The notes beneath the pieces were generated by a model. The model did no database searches and was not told where the DNA came from. It saw only the letters and a program-made list of their open reading frames with translations. Below, piece after piece: positions 1 to 6,349 of a stretch of 10,764 nucleotides of DNA (position 1 is its first letter; every line of letters starts with the position of its first letter). The position numbers and the translations under genes were made by a program. The DNA is from JAUWPO01 sp965603285 (GTDB taxonomy: Bacteria; Chloroflexota; Anaerolineae; Anaerolineales; UBA4823): the NCBI GenBank assembly GCA_965603285.1, contig CBFDCK010000114.1, forward strand, positions 1 through 10,764. Reading direction: 5' to 3'.

Positions 1-273
1 GTACCCGCCTTTTCAAGACCCTCCCGTTCCGGTCGTGCTCTCGGCACTCAAGACGAAGCGCGGGACGAAAATACTGCCAGGACCACACCGGAGAAAGTTC
101 TCAAGGTCTGGAATATCACGCCCGGGGGTGATTCTGAACCCGGAGTGCTGTATGCCGGAATCGAACTAGGGGCGTTATTCAAATCGTATGACCGCGGTCA
201 GACCTGGGAATTGAACGAAAGTCTGTATGATCACCCCCAGTGCGCTGAATGGTTACCGGATGCTTTCGGTTGA
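1..273 (+). pseudogene. Truncated BNR/VPS10-like repeat protein, C-terminal remnant (5' end outside window)
   Basis: Frame 1 is open from the window edge to a TGA at 271-273. The second half reads like one beta-propeller blade of the BNR/sortilin-type family: KVWNITPG, SEPGVLYAGIE, GALFKSYDRGQTWE, then YDHPQCAEWLP. The order VW-x2-PG, EPGxLYAG, LFxSxDxGxTWE, DHP resembles bacterial exo-alpha-sialidase-like BNR proteins as I remember them. Those proteins run to roughly 350 residues, with several further blades after this one. Here translation stops about 15 residues past the blade, and no later blade is recognisable in 274-394 in any frame. The first 33 or so residues are low in recognisable content. 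I infer a broken or 3'-truncated gene. A short intact variant cannot be excluded because the start is not in the window. No catalytic function should be assumed. Confidence 0.45.
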
Positions 274-394
274 AGCCTTCGTCCTGGATTAATTACCGGA
301 TTCCCATGCGCATACAACTTGCAACCTGTAAAAACACCTCTTTTACTTTTAGGGTATAGCTGTCTTGATAATAACGTAGGTTATCATAAAAACC
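274..394. other. Intergenic region upstream of the L,D-transpeptidase gene
   Basis: These 121 bases hold no credible ORF. A weak promoter candidate is GATAAT at 367-372 with T-rich TTTACT at 342-347 (19-nt spacing, poor match). There is no strong ribosome binding site before the ATG at 395; the nearest purine-rich stretch is GTAGG at about 376-380, too far upstream to be convincing. Translation may therefore start from a short or weak leader. Confidence 0.4.
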
Positions 395-2014
395 ATGACT
401 CACAATCCGTCCCAATCCGACTCTCAGGCGCATTACGCGCCTCATTCCGCGACGCGCTCCATATACCCGCATCCTAAGCCTCCCTCTCGTTATACGCGCC
501 GCTCCAGACGAAGTACCCCATCCTACGTTATCGTGCTGGGAACGGTGTTCCTGGGCTTTCTGATTCTCATGATCGTCATAACCGCAGGCGCTTTGGGGTT
601 GTATGGATACTACCAAATAACAGAACGGATCGTGCCGGGCGTGCAGGTATTGGAGGTACAGCTTGACGGCATGACCCCAACACAGGCGGCAATTGACCTG
701 CATAAGGACTGGAACATAGAGCGAGAGATTATCATAAGCGACGGCATCCATACGCTTGCGGTGCATCCCAACACCCTGGGGATAAGTGTCGATTCAATCC
801 AAACCGCCCAGGCAGCATATCAAGTCGGTCACAGCGGTGAGATCCTGTCCGATCTCGACCAGATCATCTCCAGCCACCAGAATGGTCACGAAATTATCCC
901 CGTCGTGACATTCGATGAAGGTGCAGCCCGCGCCGGGCTGGAATCGCTGGCAACCCAAATAGGCCAGGCGCCAAAAGATGCGACCATTCGGCTGCAGGGA
1001 TCCGATTTAGTCGCCATCCCAGGAGAATTAGGATATACGATCAATATTGAAAAAACCCTTTCCGAACTGGCGGTCGAGTTTCACTCAATCATGATCAGCG
1101 GTTCGGCCCAGATCTATCTTAAACCCATTCCTCCACGTATCGACGACGTTTCTGCGGCGATGGAGGGGGCTCGCGAACTGCTGGAAGCGACCGTCTCGAT
1201 ACACGGATACGACCCAATTACCAACGAGCGTGTCGAGTGGACAGTTGCACGCGAAGATATCAGTAAATGGCTGACAGTCATACCTGGCGAAGGGGGACCG
1301 CAGGTGGCACTGGATGAAAGTTTGGTGTCAAACTACCTGCAGGATTTAAGCGAGGGCATCGGACCAGAGAGGCGGATCGAAGCCGGCCAGTACGGCACTC
1401 AATTGGCTGCAGCAGTCCAGAACAAAAAACCAATTTCGGTCCTAATTAATCATAACCCCACAACCTACCTGGTGAAACCGGGGGACACGCTACTCAAGAT
1501 CGGCTGGAATCTCGGCATACCGTTCTGGATGATCTTACAGGCAAATCCCGGTCTCGACCCCGATAGAGTGATTGCCGGATCAGAGCTGATTATCCCATCT
1601 AAAGATGACTTGCTGCCTCTTCCCATTGTCCCCAATAAACGCATCATAATGAGCATCAGCAAGCAGCGCCTGATGGTCTACGAGGACGGAAAACAGATTA
1701 AAAAGTACCTTATGAGTACAGGGATCGACCGCTCTCCAACCCAGCCCGGGGTTTTCCAGGTGCAGACTCACAAACGAAACGCTTACGCTTCGGTGTGGGA
1801 CCTGTATATGCCCAATTTCTTAGGGATTTACGAATCCTGGCCTGGGTTTATGAACGGCATCCACGGTTTGCCTACTCTATCCAACGGTACAAGGCTGTGG
1901 GCGAATATTCTAGGGCAACCGGCTTCTTATGGCTGTATTATCCTCGATCTGGATAATGCTAAGTGGCTTTTCAACTGGGCTGAGGATGGTGTGGTGGTTG
2001 AAATCAGACCGTAA
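395..2014 (+). CDS. Membrane-anchored L,D-transpeptidase with PG_binding_4, LysM and YkuD domains
   Basis: Predicted peptidoglycan L,D-transpeptidase of 539 residues, acting outside the membrane. Residues 1-43 are polar and basic (RRSRR just before the helix), followed by one transmembrane segment at about 44-70, so the N-terminus should be cytoplasmic. Residues 79-350 look like one or two PG_binding_4 (VanW-associated) modules, beginning IVPGVQVLEVQLDGMT. A LysM domain spans about 358-401 (YLVKPGDTLLKI to ELIIPS). The YkuD catalytic domain spans about 416-537. His490 (IHG) and Cys514 fit the catalytic His and Cys, but the usual S/T-H-G-C reads S-Y-G-C (511-514), followed by IIL rather than the common IRL. 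The final strand GVVVEI is typical. The gene converges on an M23 peptidase gene with only 8 bp between stops. The family call is secure; enzymatic activity with Tyr512 is inferred. Confidence 0.9.
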   Translation: MTHNPSQSDSQAHYAPHSATRSIYPHPKPPSRYTRRSRRSTPSYVIVLGTVFLGFLILMIVITAGALGLYGYYQITERIVPGVQVLEVQLDGMTPTQAAIDLHKDWNIEREIIISDGIHTLAVHPNTLGISVDSIQTAQAAYQVGHSGEILSDLDQIISSHQNGHEIIPVVTFDEGAARAGLESLATQIGQAPKDATIRLQGSDLVAIPGELGYTINIEKTLSELAVEFHSIMISGSAQIYLKPIPPRIDDVSAAMEGARELLEATVSIHGYDPITNERVEWTVAREDISKWLTVIPGEGGPQVALDESLVSNYLQDLSEGIGPERRIEAGQYGTQLAAAVQNKKPISVLINHNPTTYLVKPGDTLLKIGWNLGIPFWMILQANPGLDPDRVIAGSELIIPSKDDLLPLPIVPNKRIIMSISKQRLMVYEDGKQIKKYLMSTGIDRSPTQPGVFQVQTHKRNAYASVWDLYMPNFLGIYESWPGFMNGIHGLPTLSNGTRLWANILGQPASYGCIILDLDNAKWLFNWAEDGVVVEIRP

Positions 2015-2022
2015 TTACTAAA

Positions 2023-3198
2023 TCACTTAAAGTGGTTGTCCTGGATAAACGGCAGCGGATCGACGTAGTGCTTGACCACCTCGCGCATAATGGCAGCCTT
2101 CGCGGCTGTATACTTGCGGCTTCCACGATGCTCAGCAGCCCGAATATTGCGAATTGTGGTTATATCAGGCCAGTGTCCGGGACAGGTTTTGAGGACATCG
2201 CTGTAGCTGACATCAAAATGCAGGTGCCAACCCGAAGTCGTTCCCCAAGCCAATCCAATGAAACCTATGTTTTCACCGCGCGCCACGACATCGCCGGTTT
2301 TGACTAGCAAGTTTTCATCCATGTGACCGTAGCGCGAATATACTTTCTGGCGTTCAATATGCCCATCGGGATGGGTGACCAATGCTTCCGGATGCTCAAT
2401 GACGATAATCCTGCCCCAGGAACCCGCGTTGCCTGCGTATGTCACGATGCCTTCACTGATGGTATAGACCGGTTTCCCCTTATCGGCTCCGCTGTTTCCG
2501 GGCATGTTCAGGTCGGCGCCTGTGTGGTAGCCGTATATATACCACTCCAGGAAGGGGGTGAAATCGAACCACTCGCCTACCCAGATCGGATACTTGCCGA
2601 ACTCATAACCCCCGGCAGGAAACTGCCCGTTGCGTTGGACTTCGGTTCCTACAGGCGCATCGTAGCGCAGTCTACCACCAGGAAGTCGTGCCAGCGAAAC
2701 CCAGCGTACAGGTCCAAAAGAGATCTCCCTGGGAGGATCTTCCTGGCTCATGTCGTACTGCCTGATCCGACCTATCTGTGGATGCCGGCTCGGATCCAGA
2801 TAATAAACGCCCAACGGTTTCCAAACATCGGTAATATCCAACATATCCACCGCGACGATCGATTCCTCCACTTTCATCAATCCCCCTTCTGAAAGTCGCG
2901 AATGCAGGACGGAAAAAATCGCTTTACGGGAGGTTGCGTGTATACCAGGAACAAAAGCATCCAGCCGGTAACGTCCTGGGGGATATCCACTTGGGAAATA
3001 ACGATCAACCGTGACTTCCTTTATTGGATTAGTCGGGCGGACATAGATTTTGTATGTATTCCCCGTCCCCGGATCAGTACGGTTGAAGTGCTTCCAACCC
3101 GATTCTAAATCTGCCCTCTTAGCTGGATCGCCGTTATCCACATATTTTATTGAAAAATAATCGGGGTCGTCATTCAAAATGTATACGATATCGGGCAC
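2023..3198 (-). CDS. M23-family peptidase with N-terminal golvesin-like domain, no visible signal peptide
   Basis: Predicted zinc metallo-endopeptidase of the M23 (lysostaphin/LytM) family, 391 residues. The catalytic domain lies at about 220-335. Its zinc-site motif HTGAD gives His225 and Asp229, YGHM gives His292, and WHLHFDV gives His325 and His327, so the active site looks complete. The first part (about 17-170) resembles the golvesin/Xly carbohydrate-binding-like fold: YVDNGDP near the start, then YKIYVRPTNP, a DVWKPLGVYY strand and ISFGPVRWVSL at its end. That assignment is from pattern memory. The start is GTG at 3196-3198, chosen because GGAG sits 8 nt upstream and no ATG, GTG or TTG lies between it and the upstream in-frame stop. 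From this start there is no hydrophobic signal peptide or lipobox, which is odd for a wall hydrolase. The C-terminal tail (336-391) is uncharacterised. The gene converges on the L,D-transpeptidase gene. Confidence 0.88.
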   Translation of the reverse strand: MPDIVYILNDDPDYFSIKYVDNGDPAKRADLESGWKHFNRTDPGTGNTYKIYVRPTNPIKEVTVDRYFPSGYPPGRYRLDAFVPGIHATSRKAIFSVLHSRLSEGGLMKVEESIVAVDMLDITDVWKPLGVYYLDPSRHPQIGRIRQYDMSQEDPPREISFGPVRWVSLARLPGGRLRYDAPVGTEVQRNGQFPAGGYEFGKYPIWVGEWFDFTPFLEWYIYGYHTGADLNMPGNSGADKGKPVYTISEGIVTYAGNAGSWGRIIVIEHPEALVTHPDGHIERQKVYSRYGHMDENLLVKTGDVVARGENIGFIGLAWGTTSGWHLHFDVSYSDVLKTCPGHWPDITTIRNIRAAEHRGSRKYTAAKAAIMREVVKHYVDPLPFIQDNHFK

Positions 3199-3206
3199 AA
3201 TCCACG

Positions 3207-3210
3207 CTCC
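3207..3210 (-). promoter_or_regulatory. Ribosome binding site deciding the GTG start of the M23 gene
   Basis: On the minus strand GGAG lies 8 nt before the GTG at 3198-3196. It is the only Shine-Dalgarno-like match near the 5' end of this frame, whose upstream in-frame stop lies at about 3268-3270, so it fixes the start and argues against a longer N-terminus. Confidence 0.55.
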
Positions 3211-3256
3211 GTAATTGGAGTTATTTACTCTTAATTTTGTTCGTATTTTTACAATG

Positions 3257-3276
3257 CAGTGGAATATTTACCACTG
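3257..3276. repeat. Perfect 6-bp inverted repeat with 8-nt spacer
   Basis: CAGTGG at 3257-3262 and CCACTG at 3271-3276 are perfect reverse complements around an AT-only spacer. The site is about 60 bp upstream of the M23 GTG start on the minus strand, in a suitable position for an operator. Function is unknown and chance is possible. Confidence 0.35.
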
Positions 3277-3430
3277 AGCTCACAGAACACGAAGAGATTT
3301 TTGTGTTTATTTCGAGCAGCTCAGGGCTATAAGCTATTAAATCGCGCCACAAGCATTTTATAGAAGTAAAAGTGCAAAGCCAGGACATCTAATTGGTTTA
3401 ATCCTTATAGAATGTTACAAGATTCATTCC

Positions 3431-3470
3431 AAAGGGGTTATGGGCAGATCAGGATTACACCCCCTTTTGT
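3431..3470 (+). promoter_or_regulatory. Candidate hairpin in the aspartate kinase leader (possible attenuator or terminator-like)
   Basis: AAAGGGG (3431-3437) can pair with CCCCTTT (3461-3467), with an extra T-A pair next to a bulged C, around a loop of about 20 nt. It is followed by TTGT, a short T stretch. No plus-strand gene ends upstream, so if it acts as a terminator it would act on a transcript heading into aspartate kinase. The large loop makes it only moderately stable. Confidence 0.25.
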
Positions 3471-3620
3471 AAAAGCGATTAATATCGCAGCAACAAGTGT
3501 ACAAAATCCGTCTTCGCATGTTATTCGAAATTAAATAATTCGCTGAAGAGCGATTTCGTGATTTTGGTGGGTGCATTCCCAGCTGCCAGAAATTGATAAG
3601 AATCCAGACAAGCATTAGAG

Positions 3621-3626
3621 TATAAT
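3621..3626 (+). promoter_or_regulatory. Candidate -10 box for aspartate kinase
   Basis: TATAAT is a perfect consensus -10 hexamer 61 bp before the kinase ATG. A TTGATA at 3593-3598 could be a -35 element but the 22-nt spacing is too long, and nothing better sits at 16-18 nt. The box is therefore plausible but not proven. Confidence 0.35.
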
Positions 3627-3675
3627 CACTCAAATTTTTTTATATACTAATTCAACAAAGCTGACGATCTTTTTT

Positions 3676-3680
3676 GGAGG
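3676..3680 (+). promoter_or_regulatory. Ribosome binding site of aspartate kinase
   Basis: GGAGG lies 6 nt before the ATG at 3687, a near-ideal Shine-Dalgarno match. This supports the ATG that gives a protein starting just before the KFGGTSV motif. Confidence 0.75.
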
Positions 3681-3686
3681 CTGAAC

Positions 3687-5105
3687 ATGGCGAATAAGCG
3701 GCTGGTGATGAAATTTGGCGGCACATCGGTGGGCTCATCGGAGGGGATGGCTCAGGTCTTGGACATCATAAGCCAAACGCGTGCAGATTGGTCTCAAGTG
3801 ATGGTCATAATTTCTGCACTTTCTGGAGTGACAGACCTGTTGCTTAAATGTTCGCAGCAGGCGGTTTCGGGTGAAGATGGCGCCATTACTGAGGCAGCCA
3901 ATTATCTCCTTGACAGGCACACTGAAATCGCCACAGACCTGATCCGCGAACCATCTCTTAGAGAAAGCGTCACCCAAGACGTGCAGTCGCTCACCGAGGA
4001 GTTCTCGAACTTGTGCAATGCGATCTGCGTCCTGGGCGAAAGCACACCAAGAGCGCTGGATGCCCTGCTTTCGCTTGGAGAACGGATGAGCGTACTCATA
4101 CTGGCCGGGGCACTGCAGTCGGGGAGAATACCATCCCAATTCCTGGAAGCAACTCACTTCATCATCACGGATGATCACTTCCAAAACGCCCATCCCGATT
4201 TGGATGCTACTGGGAAAAAAACGCGGGAAGTGATTCAACCTATGTTGGAAGCCGGAATAATCCCAATAATTACCGGATTTATAGGGGCGACCCCAAACGG
4301 GGTTACGACCACTCTCGGTCGCGGAGGCAGCGATTACACCGCGGCTCTGGTCGCTACTGCCATGGATGCTACAGAAGTCTGGATCTGGACTGATGTGGAC
4401 GGCGTAATGACCGCAGACCCGCATCTGGTTACCGATGCAAAAACAATTAAAGAACTTTCATACCGTGAAGTGTCAGAATTAGCATATTTTGGAGCCAGGG
4501 TGCTGCATCCGAAAACAATCCGACCTGTGATTGAAGCGGGAATAGGACTGTGGGTACGCAACACATTCAACCCCACCAATCCTGGCACCCAGATTTTAGA
4601 TCAAGTAGATCAAAGAAAGGGTGGAAATGTCAAAGCTGTCACCATTATCGAAAATCAATGCCTAATAACTATCGAAGGTCGTGGTATGCTGGGAGTTCCG
4701 GGTGTCGCGGCGCGTACATTTGCAGCCGTCGCTACGACCGGTACGAGTGTGGCGCTAATCTCGCAGGCTTCATCAGAACAATCTATTTGTTTTGCGGCAC
4801 CATCCCAGGCATCTACCAGCGTGATCGCTTCCCTGGAGGGTACTTTCTCGGCAGAGCTGGAATGCCGGGATATCGACCGCATTTGGGGGACAGATGATGT
4901 GACCATAGTGACCGTTGTGGGCGCCGGAATGCGCAATACTCCCGGGATATCAGGTCGTGTGTTCAGTGCCTTGGGCGCAAACAATGTGAATGTCATCGCC
5001 ATCGCCCAGGGATCATCAGAAGTATCCATCAGCCTGGTAGTGGACGCTGGTGACACTCAAGCCGCCCTCTTAGCCTTGCATGAATTGATAAATAAAGAGC
5101 GTTAA
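3687..5105 (+). CDS. lysC: Aspartate kinase, monofunctional, with two C-terminal ACT domains
   Basis: Aspartate kinase phosphorylates L-aspartate with ATP to 4-phospho-L-aspartate, the first step toward lysine/diaminopimelate, threonine and methionine; it acts in the cytoplasm. The 472-residue length fits a monofunctional enzyme. The ATP-site signature KFGGTSV is at residues 9-15, GRGGSDYTA at 211-219, and WTDVDGV with TADP at 234-245. Two ACT regulatory domains follow (about 320-395 and 400-470). The second contains GMRNTPGISGRVF and QGSSEVSISLVV, the pattern of the ThrA/AK III-like branch as opposed to the short Bacillus/Corynebacterium alpha/beta type. Feedback inhibition by lysine or threonine is expected, but which one cannot be read from the sequence. 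There is no homoserine dehydrogenase fusion: the protein ends after the ACT pair. Its stop shares TTAA with that of the convergent WD40 gene. The symbol lysC is a family label and does not establish orthology to one paralogue. Confidence 0.96.
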   Translation: MANKRLVMKFGGTSVGSSEGMAQVLDIISQTRADWSQVMVIISALSGVTDLLLKCSQQAVSGEDGAITEAANYLLDRHTEIATDLIREPSLRESVTQDVQSLTEEFSNLCNAICVLGESTPRALDALLSLGERMSVLILAGALQSGRIPSQFLEATHFIITDDHFQNAHPDLDATGKKTREVIQPMLEAGIIPIITGFIGATPNGVTTTLGRGGSDYTAALVATAMDATEVWIWTDVDGVMTADPHLVTDAKTIKELSYREVSELAYFGARVLHPKTIRPVIEAGIGLWVRNTFNPTNPGTQILDQVDQRKGGNVKAVTIIENQCLITIEGRGMLGVPGVAARTFAAVATTGTSVALISQASSEQSICFAAPSQASTSVIASLEGTFSAELECRDIDRIWGTDDVTIVTVVGAGMRNTPGISGRVFSALGANNVNVIAIAQGSSEVSISLVVDAGDTQAALLALHELINKER

Positions 5106-6349
5106 GGCTCGATCCCCCACAACCGGAATGTGCCATCCAGACTTCCTGAAGCTAAAATCCGCCCATCAGGACTGAACCCCACACAGGTCACCCCTCTTTC
5201 GAAACCGGTCAGGGTGAATAGTGATTCCCCATTGGCGATATCCCACAAACGAATCGTGCCATCTCCTCCCGCTGAGGCAAGCAATTCCCCCGAAGGATTG
5301 AAGTCCAGGTCCCAAATCAAAGCACTGAAGGTGCCGTCCGCGCCATTATGACCAGAGAGTTTAATAGGTTCAGGATATTGCTCTACACCGGTCCGAAATG
5401 CCTCATCAGGATCCCACAACCTGATCTGGTTATCGATATCCCCTACTGCCAGGATGTCACCTTCAGGGCTGAAAGCGATGCTGTAAAGAGGTGTTTCAGA
5501 GAGGAAACTGCCCACAATGCTCTCCGATCCGATTTCTCTTAAGCGCACCACATCACCATTGACCACTGCCAGAACCCTGCCGTCTGGGGAAAAGGCAATC
5601 GCTGGGACTGTAAAAGTCCCTCCAATCATCGTCTCAATGTTCTCGACTGTATCAATATCCCACAATCTTGCCACTGCATCATTGCCCCCAGTTGCAAACA
5701 GTCCGTCTGAGGGGCTGAAGACAAGGGTGTTAACGCCTTTCTTATGAGCTTCCGCCGCCATAATGGGATGTGCACTGAAGTCTGAGCCAACCACATCCGC
5801 AAAATTCCATACTCGTATAAAGCCATCCCGGCTGCCAGCAGCCAGTAAATTCCCATCGGAACTGAAAGCCAGACTGTGTGTAAGAGCCCCAATATGGAGT
5901 GAAGCCAGCAGTTCTAGATCGCCGATCTCGTACAAAAGAACGCTCCCACCAGACGACAAGGCGATTATTTTCCCATCCGGTGACCAGGCAAGCGACACAA
6001 CCAGGTCCCAGGGATCAAAACAGACTTCTGAAATTTGGGTCAGTTTGGTAGCATTATTTATCGTTATTTCTTCAAAAGCAGTAAAAGGATGAGGTTGACC
6101 CGTCGCAGTGGGAGTCGAGGTCGGAGACTTCTGAATTTCAGCTTCAGGTTGGCCCGCTCCCGCAGTTGGTGTTGCTTCGACTGGAGTCTCACCTTCCTCT
6201 GCTAATTCTGACTGGCTCGTTGCGGGAGTCCGCGTTCTCACCTGGACAGTTGCGGTGCCGCTTGAAACCTGGGAGTCATCAATTGCAGCTCCCTCTGTGC
6301 AGGCAGTCCAACAAAGGCTTAAAAGCAGCAGCAGTGAGATTCTTCTCAT
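5102..6349 (-). CDS. WD40-repeat lipoprotein, seven-blade propeller (downstream paralogue)
   Basis: Predicted exported WD40 beta-propeller of 415 residues from the chosen start. The N-terminus MRRISLLLLLSLCWTAC is a signal peptide with a candidate lipidation Cys at 17; the -3 residue is Trp, a weak lipobox. A Ser/Thr/Pro/Glu-rich linker runs to about residue 90, then seven WD40 repeats follow, each with an SPDG-like turn and an (I/V/L)RLWD-like end (for example AFSPEG, TIRLWDI, final TFRLWGIEP). Seven blades fit one closed propeller, usually a protein-binding scaffold; no enzymatic motif is visible. The start at 6349 makes a TGATG overlap with the stop of the upstream WD40 gene, suggesting translational coupling. 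An in-frame ATG at 6367 would add six residues (MGHQTV) and is the alternative. At the 3' end it overlaps the aspartate kinase stop by 4 bp. Partner and role are unknown. Confidence 0.88.
   Translation of the reverse strand: MRRISLLLLLSLCWTACTEGAAIDDSQVSSGTATVQVRTRTPATSQSELAEEGETPVEATPTAGAGQPEAEIQKSPTSTPTATGQPHPFTAFEEITINNATKLTQISEVCFDPWDLVVSLAWSPDGKIIALSSGGSVLLYEIGDLELLASLHIGALTHSLAFSSDGNLLAAGSRDGFIRVWNFADVVGSDFSAHPIMAAEAHKKGVNTLVFSPSDGLFATGGNDAVARLWDIDTVENIETMIGGTFTVPAIAFSPDGRVLAVVNGDVVRLREIGSESIVGSFLSETPLYSIAFSPEGDILAVGDIDNQIRLWDPDEAFRTGVEQYPEPIKLSGHNGADGTFSALIWDLDFNPSGELLASAGGDGTIRLWDIANGESLFTLTGFERGVTCVGFSPDGRILASGSLDGTFRLWGIEP

Larger units (their letters stand above)
3199..3686. other. 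488-bp AT-rich intergenic region between divergent M23 and aspartate kinase genes
   Basis: No credible gene lies here. Visible structure includes an inverted repeat CAGTGG-8 nt-CCACTG (3257-3276). There is also a hairpin AAAGGGG/CCCCTTT (3431-3437 with 3461-3467) followed by TTGT, and a compact hairpin TCGCT-GAAG-AGCGA (3540-3553). The kinase signals follow: a TATAAT box at 3621-3626 and GGAGG at 3676-3680. The leader is long for a housekeeping gene and could hold regulation of the kinase. I looked for lysine-riboswitch and T-box core sequences and did not recognise either. Confidence 0.5.

Noticed and set aside
2323..2892. Plus-strand ORF of 189 residues opposite the M23 gene
   Set aside because: The opposite strand has complete catalytic motifs and a supported start; this reading frame shows no family features.
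3150..3332. Plus-strand ORF of 60 residues with a hydrophobic stretch and LQCSG resembling a lipobox
   Set aside because: It begins inside the well-supported minus-strand M23 gene, has no good ribosome binding site, and after the hydrophobic part has no recognisable domain. The hydrophobic run comes from AT-rich intergenic DNA.
3540..3600. T-box or lysine riboswitch in the lysC leader
   Set aside because: GGTGGGTGCATTCCCA looked suggestive, but the conserved antiterminator core and specifier-loop elements of a T-box, and the conserved lysine-riboswitch core, were not found by eye.
3424..3633. Minus-strand ORF of 69 residues in the lysC leader
   Set aside because: It would start at TTG, lacks a Shine-Dalgarno sequence, has no recognisable features, and lies over the kinase promoter region.
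3735..4424. Long minus-strand ORF opposite aspartate kinase (229 residues)
   Set aside because: It is the mirror frame of a strongly conserved gene, with no start signals and no domain pattern.
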